Made by a program: the position numbers and the translations under genes
The notes under the pieces: generated by a model
What the model saw: only the letters and a program-made list of their open reading frames with translations
Told to the model about the DNA's origin: nothing
The model's database searches: none
From: an uncultured Bacteroidales bacterium
Lineage (GTDB): Bacteria > Bacteroidota > Bacteroidia > Bacteroidales > Paludibacteraceae
Assembly (NCBI GenBank): GCA_937916355.1
Contig: CALFTM010000024.1
Location: 1-8,638, forward strand
Length of the DNA: 8,638 bases
Direction of reading: 5' to 3'
Part shown: positions 1-7,100 of the stretch, piece by piece
Layout: the number at the start of each line of letters is the position of its first letter
Position numbering within the stretch: the first letter of the stretch is position 1

Positions 1-14
1 TCTATAACACTCAT
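1..14 (-). CDS. Start of a downstream gene in the restriction operon, probably hsdS (5' fragment only)
   Basis: Only the first 14 bases are in the window. On the minus strand an ATG at 14-12 overlaps the TGA stop of the preceding frame (ATGA), and the frame reads Met-Ser-Val-Ile before the edge. A purine-rich GGAGGAGGAT stretch lies just upstream inside the preceding gene and could act as its ribosome binding site. In type I restriction-modification operons hsdM is commonly followed by the specificity gene hsdS with exactly this kind of stop/start overlap, so hsdS is the natural guess. The four visible residues cannot prove it, and the call rests wholly on context and on the translational-coupling arrangement. 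Confidence 0.35.
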
Positions 15-343
15 AGTTCATCCTCCTCCAACTCCTTAATGATTTCATCTATCTCTGCACGCAACTCATTCTCCCTCGCCACAATCTTACGGATACGCTC
101 GTTGAGTTCCTTGATGTCGGTCTCTTGGCGTGTCTCTTTCGCCTCCACGTAGCTCATACTTGCATAATCAACCTCATCGTCTCCACCTTCAATATAATTG
201 GTGAAGTTTTCACTGATGAAACGGTAAAACAATGTGCCAAGGACAAACTGTTTAAAGTCCCACCCGTCAACTGCGCCACGCACCTCGTTGGCGATTTTCC
301 ATATTTGAGCCTGCAATTGCGCTCTTTGAGTATTACTTATCAT
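11..343 (-). pseudogene. hsdM: Internally deleted type I restriction-modification methyltransferase subunit (HsdM N-terminus joined to C-terminus)
   Basis: Full HsdM (about 480-530 aa) is the N6-adenine methyltransferase subunit of type I restriction-modification enzymes. This frame has 110 codons. Residues 1 to ~62 match the conserved HsdM N-terminal helical domain (IWKIANEVRGAVDGWDFKQ, then VLGTLFYRFISENF and YIEGGDD). Residues ~64-110 match the extreme C-terminus (SYVEAKETR, then a charged helical tail with RIRKIVARENELRAEID). The whole central Rossmann-fold domain, with the SAM-binding and NPPF/NPPY catalytic motifs, is absent, so the product cannot methylate DNA. The reading frame is intact across the junction (about nt 150-162) and the stop still overlaps the next start in ATGA. 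The upstream sequence gives no strong ribosome binding site, which is normal in Bacteroidota. I infer an in-frame deletion of about 1.2 kb. A stable short protein that binds HsdS, or an assembly collapse, are alternatives. The identification of both halves is from family recognition, not a search. Confidence 0.72.
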
Positions 344-545
344 AAAAAAACTTTCAAATTATCTTGTTGTAAAAGTAAGTATTTTTACGAAAATAAGAGA
401 GCCATTTACAAGAAAAAAACTTACTCTTCAACATTCTTCCCCCATTTCTCACTCACTCTCGTTTCTTTGTTGTACCTTTGTCGAAAATAGTCCAAGGGCG
501 ACCAAGGCAAAAAAAATAAATCATACTAAAATAATAGACACCAAA
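344..545. promoter_or_regulatory. Divergent intergenic region between the hsdM remnant and the VanZ-family gene
   Basis: This AT-rich 202-bp stretch separates two divergently read genes. For the rightward gene, TACCTTTG at 473-480 matches the Bacteroidota -7 consensus TAnnTTTG, which would place the transcription start near 486-488 and leave a leader of about 58 nt; no good TTTG -33 element is seen at the usual distance. For the leftward gene only imperfect -7 candidates are present (minus-strand TAATTTG at 361-355, one base short of consensus, and TATTTTCG at 395-388). A partial dyad GTAAAA-N8-TTTTAC lies at 369-388 and could be an operator or chance in AT-rich DNA. No additional gene is evident; a plus-strand open frame running through here from within hsdM shows no recognisable protein features. 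Confidence 0.5.
473..480 (+). promoter_or_regulatory. Probable -7 promoter element for the VanZ-family gene
   Basis: TACCTTTG fits the Bacteroidota housekeeping -7 motif TAnnTTTG exactly and lies 65 bases before the ATG at 546. A TTTG at 466-469 is too close to serve as the -33 element, and nothing convincing is found about 20 bases upstream, so the assignment rests on the -7 element alone. Confidence 0.5.
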
Positions 546-947
546 ATGTTAAAATTTTTCAGAATCTACGGAATGTCCATCGTCATGTCCCTTTTCATAC
601 TCTACATGAGCATCGTAAAGGAGTTGCCTGATTTTTACATTCCTTCGTTTTCTTTTCAAGACAAAGTTCTTCATGGTGGCGCATACACAGTTTTGACCAT
701 CATTTTATGTTATGAGTTGTTCCGACAAAGCTTCACCTTCAACAGCAAGCAAATGATCGCTTGGGGCATCCTCTACCCGATTTTTTTCGGTGGGTTGATT
801 GAGGTGCTACAACAGAATTTCTTTCCACCGAGATGTGGAGAGTGGAGCGATTGGTTGGCAGACATCATCGGTGTCTTGATCGGTTACTTCATCGCAAAAT
901 ATTTTGTGCCCAAATTTTTCAAGCCAGAAAGAGGAACTTTCTGCTAA
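546..947 (+). CDS. VanZ-family small integral membrane protein
   Basis: This 133-residue protein has four hydrophobic segments, at about residues 6-25, 44-60, 70-88 and 104-122, as expected of a small four-helix inner-membrane protein. VanZ-like signatures are visible: DKVLHGGAYTVL (39-50, the conserved Asp-Lys...His-Phe/Gly region after the first helix), GGLIEVLQQ (82-90, the conserved G-x-x-E-x-x-Q face of helix three), and the PPRCGEWSDWLADIIGVLIG stretch (94-113) with its conserved Arg-x-Gly and Asp residues. The family is named after VanZ, which raises teicoplanin resistance in enterococci, but the biochemical role of these short Bacteroidota members is unknown and drug resistance should not be assumed. 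The gene stands alone: a divergent restriction remnant lies upstream and a convergent metH downstream, with a shared terminator between. The start at 546 is favoured by the preceding A-rich run and by the hydrophobic first helix beginning directly after it. Confidence 0.85.
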   Translation: MLKFFRIYGMSIVMSLFILYMSIVKELPDFYIPSFSFQDKVLHGGAYTVLTIILCYELFRQSFTFNSKQMIAWGILYPIFFGGLIEVLQQNFFPPRCGEWSDWLADIIGVLIGYFIAKYFVPKFFKPERGTFC

Positions 948-969
948 AAAGCAGAATCCACAAAAAACA

Positions 970-1004
970 AGAGCGTCCCTGACTCCTCAAGGACGCTTCT
1001 TTTG
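970..1004. terminator. Bidirectional intrinsic terminator between the VanZ-family gene and metH
   Basis: An inverted repeat AGCGTCC (972-978) / GGACGCT (991-997) forms a 7-bp GC-rich stem with a 12-nt loop. Read rightward it is followed by the T-rich TCTTTTG. Read leftward it is followed by TTGTTTTTTG, the complement of the A-run at 961-970. It lies in the 82-bp gap between two convergent genes, 25 bases past the VanZ stop and 33 bases past the metH stop, and can serve both. Confidence 0.8.
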
Positions 1005-1029
1005 TTCTCATTCACACATTTATACACAC

Positions 1030-3795
1030 CTAAAAAAGGTTCAGTTTCTTCCGCTTCGCCTCTTCTATCGAACTCAATTTACCTTGTTTCTCCTCCTGTT
1101 CCCTACGGATTACCTCTTGCGCATTCCGAATCTCCTCTGCATAAGAAGCCCCCGTCTCCTTGCTTAACAAGCGAGAGATAGCGTAGGTGTTTTGCGAAGC
1201 GTCCCTCATTCTAAGCACCACCCCGCTATAACAAGGAGCGATTTTCACCGCCGTATGAATATCAGAAGTCGTCGCACCGCCTACCAGCAACGGCAATTTC
1301 AGTCCGGCAGCCTCCATCGCCTCAGCCACTCGGCACATCTCCTCCAGTGATGGCGTAATCAATCCGCTCAGGCAGACCACGTCAACCTTCTCTTTTATTG
1401 CGGCAGAGACAATCTCTTCCGTTGGCACCATCACACCCAAGTCTACCACTTCATAATTATTGCAAGCCAATATCACTGAAACAATATTCTTTCCGATGTC
1501 ATGCACATCCCCTTTCACAGTCGCAATCAGTACCTTGCCAGACTTTTTTCCGGCACCGCTGTTTTGCGCCTCGATATGAGGTTGCAGAATCGCCACCGCC
1601 TTTTTCATGGTTCGGGCAGTCTTCACGACCTGTGGCAAAAACATTTCGCCCTTTCCAAACTTTTCGCCTACCTCATTCATACCCTCCATTAGAGGTTTTT
1701 CGATGATCTCCACGGCAGACGCATAACAACCAAGAGCCTCATTCATATCCTCTTCCATATATTCTGAAAGACCCTTCATCAAACTATACTTGATTCTTTC
1801 AGCCAATGGCAAACTTCGCCATTCCGCCGTCTTTCCTCCATCTTTCGAAGATTGCGCATTCTTGATCTCTTCTGCCTTCTCAATCAAACGTTCCGTGGCA
1901 TCTTTTCTGCGATTCAACACCACATCCTCCACCCACTCCAAGACATCGGGGGCAATCTCCTCATACTTCACGCGCGCACCAGCATTAACAATACCCATGT
2001 CCATTCCCTTCAGATGGGCATGATGAAGGAATACCGAATGAATCGCCTCCCTTATCGGATTATTCCCTCTAAACGAGAATGAAAGGTTGCTGACACCTCC
2101 GCTGATTTTCGCATACGGCAAATGAGTGCGGATCCACTCCGTCGCACGGATGAAATCAACCCCATAATTATCATGCTCCTCCATTCCTGTCGCAATGGCA
2201 AGCACATTAGGGTCAAATATAATGTCCTCAGGAGGAAAACCTATGGAACACAAAAGATTGTATGCTCTCTCACAAATTTCAATCCTCCGTTCATAAGTGG
2301 AGGCTTGTCCCTCTTCATCAAAAGCCATCACGACCACTGCCGCACCATACCCTTTTATGATTTTCGCACGTTGCAGGAAAACCTCCTCGCCCTCCTTCAA
2401 AGAGATCGAATTGACAATTCCCTTTCCCTGCACACACTGCAAACCAGCCTCTATCACCTCCCACTTGGAGGAGTCGATCATAACCGGCACTTTCGCCACA
2501 TCCGGATCTGATGCGATCAAGTTCAAGAAGGTGACCATTTCAGTCTTGGCATCCAGCATGGCATCATCCATGTTGACATCCACCACCTGAGCACCATCTT
2601 CCACCTGTTTTCTTGCGATTTCAAGAGCCTCATCATATCTCTTTTCATTGATCAACCGAAGGAACTTACGAGAACCCGCAACATTACAACGTTCACCCAC
2701 ATTCAAAAACGGGGAACGCTCTCGCTCTTCTGGGTTATCATAGCAGACCGACTTCACCTCAAGCGGTTCAAGTCCCGACAAACGCATCGCATGAGAAACC
2801 CTCCTCGGCACACGAGGCGTGGCATCTTTCACCAAATCCTGATATGCAGCGATATGGGCTGGCGTAGTTCCGCAACAACCTCCGATGATGTTCACCAAAC
2901 GTTCGTCGACATACTCTTTCACTTGCGCCGCCATCGCCTCAGGCGACTCGTCGTATGCACCAAACTGGTTGGGCAGACCCGCATTGGGATAAGCACTCAC
3001 AAAACAGGAGGCGGCCTCCTCCACCTGCTTTAAATATTTTTTCAAATCTCTTGCGCCAAAAGAACAGTTCAACCCCACAGACAAAGGGTTGGCATGAGCG
3101 ACCGAATTTAGGAACGCCTGCATCGTCTGACCAGAAAGTGTTCTTCCACTCACATCCGCCACCGTAGCAGACAACATGATGTAGACCTCCCTGCCACACT
3201 CCTCTATTGCCTCTGTCGCAGCAGAGATTGCCGCCTTAGCATTTAAAGTGTCAAAGATTGTCTCAATCAAAAGGGCATCCACCCCTCCCTCAATAAGAGC
3301 GGTCATCTGCTCCTTATAATCCTTTTTCATCTCCAAAAAGGAGACATTGCGGAAAGCCGGATTGTTGACATCCGGAGAGATTGAGCAAGTCTTGTTTGTC
3401 GGACCTACAGATCCTGCCACAAAACGAGGTTTATCTGGATTTTGAAGCGTAAACTCATCCGCCACCTGACGAGCCAGACGGGCAGCTGCGAGGTTCAACT
3501 GGGGGATGCAATCTTCAAGATGATAATCCGCCATAGAGATCCGCTGAGCATTAAAAGAGCAAGTCTCGATAATATCCGCACCCGCCTCCAAATATTTACG
3601 ATGGATGGAGAGGATGACATCTGGCCGTGTTATACAGAGCAGGTCGTTATTCCCCTTCTGCAGCACCTCCGAATTTTTCATAAACTCACCCCGATAATCC
3701 TCTTCCGTCAAATTAAACGTCTGAATCATAGTACCCATTCCACCATCGAGAACCAGCACCCTTTCCTTTAGACAATCTTTCAAATCTTTTGCCAT
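1030..3795 (-). CDS. metH: Cobalamin-dependent methionine synthase lacking the reactivation domain
   Basis: This cytosolic enzyme transfers the methyl group of 5-methyltetrahydrofolate to homocysteine through methylcobalamin, giving methionine and tetrahydrofolate. The protein has 921 residues. The homocysteine domain (about 1-325) opens with LDGGMGTMIQ (16-25) and carries the zinc ligands Cys244 (GLNCSFG) and Cys307-Cys308 (GGCCGTTP). The folate/pterin domain (about 360-635) contains FLNVGERCNVAGSRKF, DVNMDDAMLDAK, MIDSSKW and GGVSNLSFSFRG. The cap domain (about 655-745) includes the GKGEMFLPQVV stretch. The Rossmann B12 domain (about 753-885) has DVHDIG with the cobalt ligand His765, then SGL (810-812) and VGG (838-840). 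The chain stops at 921, just where the linker to the AdoMet/flavodoxin-binding reactivation domain begins in the ~1227-residue E. coli enzyme. No such domain follows in any frame before the terminator, so another protein must reactivate oxidised cob(II)alamin. The frame is intact and the end looks natural rather than broken. The ATG at 3795 is favoured because the catalytic barrel starts within 15 residues of it. Confidence 0.96.
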   Translation of the reverse strand: MAKDLKDCLKERVLVLDGGMGTMIQTFNLTEEDYRGEFMKNSEVLQKGNNDLLCITRPDVILSIHRKYLEAGADIIETCSFNAQRISMADYHLEDCIPQLNLAAARLARQVADEFTLQNPDKPRFVAGSVGPTNKTCSISPDVNNPAFRNVSFLEMKKDYKEQMTALIEGGVDALLIETIFDTLNAKAAISAATEAIEECGREVYIMLSATVADVSGRTLSGQTMQAFLNSVAHANPLSVGLNCSFGARDLKKYLKQVEEAASCFVSAYPNAGLPNQFGAYDESPEAMAAQVKEYVDERLVNIIGGCCGTTPAHIAAYQDLVKDATPRVPRRVSHAMRLSGLEPLEVKSVCYDNPEERERSPFLNVGERCNVAGSRKFLRLINEKRYDEALEIARKQVEDGAQVVDVNMDDAMLDAKTEMVTFLNLIASDPDVAKVPVMIDSSKWEVIEAGLQCVQGKGIVNSISLKEGEEVFLQRAKIIKGYGAAVVVMAFDEEGQASTYERRIEICERAYNLLCSIGFPPEDIIFDPNVLAIATGMEEHDNYGVDFIRATEWIRTHLPYAKISGGVSNLSFSFRGNNPIREAIHSVFLHHAHLKGMDMGIVNAGARVKYEEIAPDVLEWVEDVVLNRRKDATERLIEKAEEIKNAQSSKDGGKTAEWRSLPLAERIKYSLMKGLSEYMEEDMNEALGCYASAVEIIEKPLMEGMNEVGEKFGKGEMFLPQVVKTARTMKKAVAILQPHIEAQNSGAGKKSGKVLIATVKGDVHDIGKNIVSVILACNNYEVVDLGVMVPTEEIVSAAIKEKVDVVCLSGLITPSLEEMCRVAEAMEAAGLKLPLLVGGATTSDIHTAVKIAPCYSGVVLRMRDASQNTYAISRLLSKETGASYAEEIRNAQEVIRREQEEKQGKLSSIEEAKRKKLNLF

Positions 3796-3810
3796 GACAA
3801 TATTATCACA

Positions 3811-3882
3811 CTAAAGGCAACTTCCACAAATTCTATTTTTATTTTTCACAAATAAAAAATCGTCAAATGATTTTGAACTCAT
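3811..3882 (-). CDS. Possible 23-residue upstream ORF in the metH leader
   Basis: On the minus strand an ATG at 3882-3880, preceded by the A-rich TATAAAAAA favourable for Bacteroidota initiation, opens a 23-codon frame ending in TAG at 3811, 15 bases before the metH ATG. The peptide starts MSSKSFDDFLF and ends in NRICGSCL; its CGSC pair is the only notable feature. It has no signal peptide and resembles nothing I recognise. It could be a leader peptide coupled to metH translation, or a chance frame: in DNA this AT-rich a 23-codon frame is unremarkable. No methionine or other codon run suggests classic attenuation. Confidence 0.22.
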   Translation of the reverse strand: MSSKSFDDFLFVKNKNRICGSCL

Positions 3883-3996
3883 TTTTTTATATTCAGCCAG
3901 TATCTATATCATCTTTTTTTCAAAAAAATTAGACCTAAGCCCGATACCCTCCAAAACCATTTCAGCCGAATTGATAGAAATAGCCGATTTTTTTTA

Positions 3997-4028
3997 CAAA
4001 ATTATTTTCAATTGCACAAAAATACAAA
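3997..4028 (-). promoter_or_regulatory. Promoter for metH (-33 TTTG, -7 TAATTTTG)
   Basis: On the minus strand TTTG (4028-4025) is separated by exactly 20 bases from TAATTTTG (4004-3997), an exact match to the Bacteroidota primary sigma-factor consensus TTTG-N19-21-TAnnTTTG. Transcription would begin near 3990, about 195 bases before the metH start. A second TTTG (4020-4017) sits only 12 bases from the -7 element and is too close to be used. The promoter lies downstream of the terminator at 4081-4119, so metH is its own transcription unit. Confidence 0.75.
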
Positions 4029-4080
4029 ATTAAGCGGAGAACTCCAGCCTTTGCCGAATAGAAACAGCAGACATACCCAG

Positions 4081-4119
4081 CAAAAAGGTCATTCTCGAAA
4101 CAACTCCAAGAATGACCTT
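4081..4119 (-). terminator. Intrinsic terminator of the giant surface-protein gene
   Basis: A perfect 11-bp inverted repeat AAGGTCATTCT (4085-4095) / AGAATGACCTT (4109-4119) with a 13-nt loop is followed, on the minus strand, by TTTTTG. It begins 21 bases past the stop codon of the gene ending at 4140 and insulates it from the metH promoter. Confidence 0.88.
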
Positions 4120-4139
4120 CCGAATTTATCCACGATTCA

Positions 4140-7100
4140 TTAACGCTTGAATCTCAAGAGAGTGACGTGTCCGACATACTCTCTATCCTGTTCTCCGACA
4201 CTGATGACATACCAGTAGTCTGTCGAAGGCATATCATGACCGTTGTAAGTTCCATCCCAGCCTTTGAACTCATCCACTGGGTATTTTTTCAACACCTTAC
4301 CCCATCTGTTGTAGATCGTAACCTGCGTTCCGGTGAAACGATCCAGATTCTTCACAACCCAATCCTCCACTTCTGGATTGAAAGACTCAGGGATTTCGAT
4401 CTCATAAGTTGGAATCGTGATTGTGTCTGAAGTCTTACAACCGATGTCGTCTATCACCGAAATGTCGTAAGTGAATCCGTAGATTGCACGTTGTAAGACA
4501 TCAGAGCTTGTCGGCATCGAACCTTTGCCCCACATGAAGGTGTATGGTTCTGTTCCGCCCTCAACGACGATCCGGTACATTCTATTTCCGTAATCCTCGA
4601 ATCCTACAATTTCAGGAAGAGTCCTCACCTCCACATCAGCCTCGAATTCCGCCAAACATTTACCATTCTCAATCTTCAAATAGTAAGGTGTAGCATACTT
4701 CGGAGAAACGCTCACACTCTTCTGTCTTGAAATGATATTAGAGAAATCGTAAGTATCACTCCAATAATATTTGTAAGAAGGGTTATCCTCCACCAATGCC
4801 CTCATGACACCAGTATCTCCATCACAGATGACGAGATCTTCCAACAATCCGTCGATTGCCTTATCCACCTTCACGCTCAATGACTTCTCGCCGGCAGGAC
4901 AACCTGCTGGAGAATAGGCAGTCAGACGATAGGTCATGTTCTCACTCGGTCCGTCTACCAATTCAGACTCTGTTTCAGGCAACTTCTCGTAGGAAGTCTC
5001 CCCATCACGTTTCGCCTCCCATACGAACTTATAACCTTGTGGCAAGTCTGTTGTTATGGTAACTGCGTCACCCTCACAAATTTGGTTCTGGTCGCTGGTC
5101 AACTTCCAGTTTGGAACCACATCAACGTTCACGACAACCTCCGCCTCCACATTCGGACAATTTGCAGAAGATGCGATGACCTTGTAGACCGAAGTAACGA
5201 CAGGACTCACCTCAATAGTTGATTGTGTATATGAAGTAGGATGGAAATTCGCTGCATTCTCATTCCTCATCATCCAAGCGATCTTTGTAGGCTCTTGAGA
5301 GAACTTAGCCTCCAACACCTTCGACTCTTTCGGACAAATCGTGATTTCTGCAGGAAGTGTGATTTCCAATTTTGGCTCAACCATCAACGTGACAATGTCA
5401 GAAGTTGCAGCAGGACAAATCTGATTACCAGTCGTGCGAACACGATATTCAATCGACCTTGTAGGCACTACCGTCTGCGTCTCCTCCGTTCCATTTGCGA
5501 ATACGCCGAAACCTGATTTTCCAACGGCTCTCGACATCCACTCCAATCCCAACACGTTAGATTGTGTAGCAGTCAAAGTCACCTCACTACCCTCACAAAC
5601 CGCATTGTCAGAAAGGCTCAATGAGACAGAAGGTTGTTTTTCCACCCGAACAGAAACACTCTTCCGAACCTCCGCACATCTATTTCCTGAAACCACCAAC
5701 TCGTAAAGCGCATCTTCAGTTGGCACGTCCGTCATTTGAGCAGTTGTCACTAAGACACTTCCATTCTTCAACCACTTGTAAGGATGTTCGCTCAAAGTTC
5801 CCTTCAAATTGATTGGTTCAAATGCGACCGTAGTTCCCTCACAAATCATCAAATCAGTCTCTTTCAAATCGAAAGTGATAGGCTCTTCAACCGTAATCGT
5901 CACAGCACCCGAAGCAGAGAAACACTCGTTTGCCGTTGCTGTGAAATGATATGTGGTTGTCTTATTTGGAGACACCGTCATTTCTGCATCAGATGCAATT
6001 TCTGCTCCCTCCACCATCCAACTGATGGTGGTTGGCGTACCGGTGATTGTCGGATTCAAGTTCACCTCCTCACCTTGACAAATAACCATATCAGAAGGCA
6101 TCTTCACGGTCAATGGGTCTTCTCCATCTTCCAACCATGTGTAGGTGATGATGACTGGTTCTGCCTTATTGCCACAAGCGTCCTCTGCAGTTGCCGTCCA
6201 TGTCTGACTTCTCTCGTATCCATTTTTTTGCACTCCCGTCGTGGTCACATTTACACTTACATTGGTATCGCAGTTGTCGCTAACCGTAAAGGTTGGTGCT
6301 ACGATTTCTGGGTTGCAGCCTTTGTCCTCGCTTTTTGCTGTGGTTGCTATAACTGGCTTTTCGCCATCTTCTGTCCATGTATAAGTAATGCTCACTGGGA
6401 CTGCCTCGTTGCCGCAGCCATCCGAAACAGTCGCTGTCCATGTCTGGCTCTTTGCGCAGCCGTCGCCTTCAACACCTATTGTTGTAACGGTCGCAACCAA
6501 CGCCTCGCCGCTGTTGTCATTAACCGTAAAGGTTGGTGCTACGATTGTTGGGTTGCAGCCCTTGTCCTCGCTTTTTGCTGTGGTTGATATGACTGGCTTA
6601 ACTTTATCCTCTGTCCATGTGTAGGTGATGGTGATTGGATCCGCAACATTGCCACAAACATCCTTTGCCGTAGCCATCCAAGATTGAGTTTTCTTGCAAC
6701 CATCGGTGATCACATCCATCGGAGAAACATCCACAGACACCGTTTTATCACAATTGTCCGTCACCTCAAATGTCGGCGGAACAATAGTTGGGTTGCAGCC
6801 CAAATCTTCATTTTTTGCCAATGTAGTAATAACCGGCTTCTCGCTATCCTTACCTGAAACAGACACTTTTCCTGTCACACTATTATTACAAGCATCCGAA
6901 ATCGTATAAGTACGAGCCACACTCCATCCACAATCAGCATCAACCTTTTCATCCTCAAATGAGACATTTAAATCACCACAATCATCAGAGTACAAGCTCT
7001 TGATGAATTCAACATCTTTGAGACCGCTCAAATCTGCTGTCAGATAGCAAGAAGATTGATTCTCCACATCACTTGGCCATTCACCGACCAAGTTTGGCTT

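Larger units (their letters stand above)
3796..4139 (-). promoter_or_regulatory. metH upstream region: promoter, ~195-nt leader, and terminator of the neighbouring gene
   Basis: This is a 344-bp gene-free stretch with strongly AT-rich parts. Right to left on the minus strand it holds the terminator of the giant surface-protein gene (4081-4119), the metH promoter (3997-4028) and a leader of about 195 nt. In the leader, GGCTATTTC could pair with GAAATGGTT (four of nine pairs are GU). There is also a perfect T7-C-A7 inverted repeat (3914-3928, plus-strand reading) and an AAAATC/GATTTT stem (3856-3861/3869-3874) followed on the minus strand by a T-rich run. A short upstream ORF may be present (3811-3882). 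I compared it with what I know of cobalamin (B12-box) and SAM-I riboswitches and see neither core motif, so no riboswitch class is claimed. Confidence 0.55.

Noticed and set aside
125..490. Plus-strand open frame of 121 codons across hsdM and the intergenic region
   Set aside because: Its first half is antisense to the conserved HsdM sequence and its remainder is low-complexity AT-rich DNA covering the promoter of the VanZ gene; no domain is recognisable.
904..1167. Plus-strand open frame overlapping the VanZ stop and the metH 3' end
   Set aside because: It runs through the bidirectional terminator and antisense to metH, with no recognisable protein features.
3914..3928. T7-C-A7 perfect inverted repeat as a terminator or protein site
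   Set aside because: It is pure A/T low complexity with a one-base centre, cannot form a normal hairpin loop, and is expected in such AT-rich DNA.
3796..4000. Cobalamin or SAM riboswitch upstream of metH
   Set aside because: A GGAGGG...GGGCTTAGG stretch superficially recalls a SAM-I core, but the defining paired segments and conserved bases are not found, and no B12 box is visible.
5784..6587. A 267-codon open frame on the plus strand, Cys- and Trp-rich
   Set aside because: It lies wholly antisense to the giant repeat protein gene. Its internal repetition mirrors the 80-aa repeats on the other strand, and it has no recognisable domain or initiation context.
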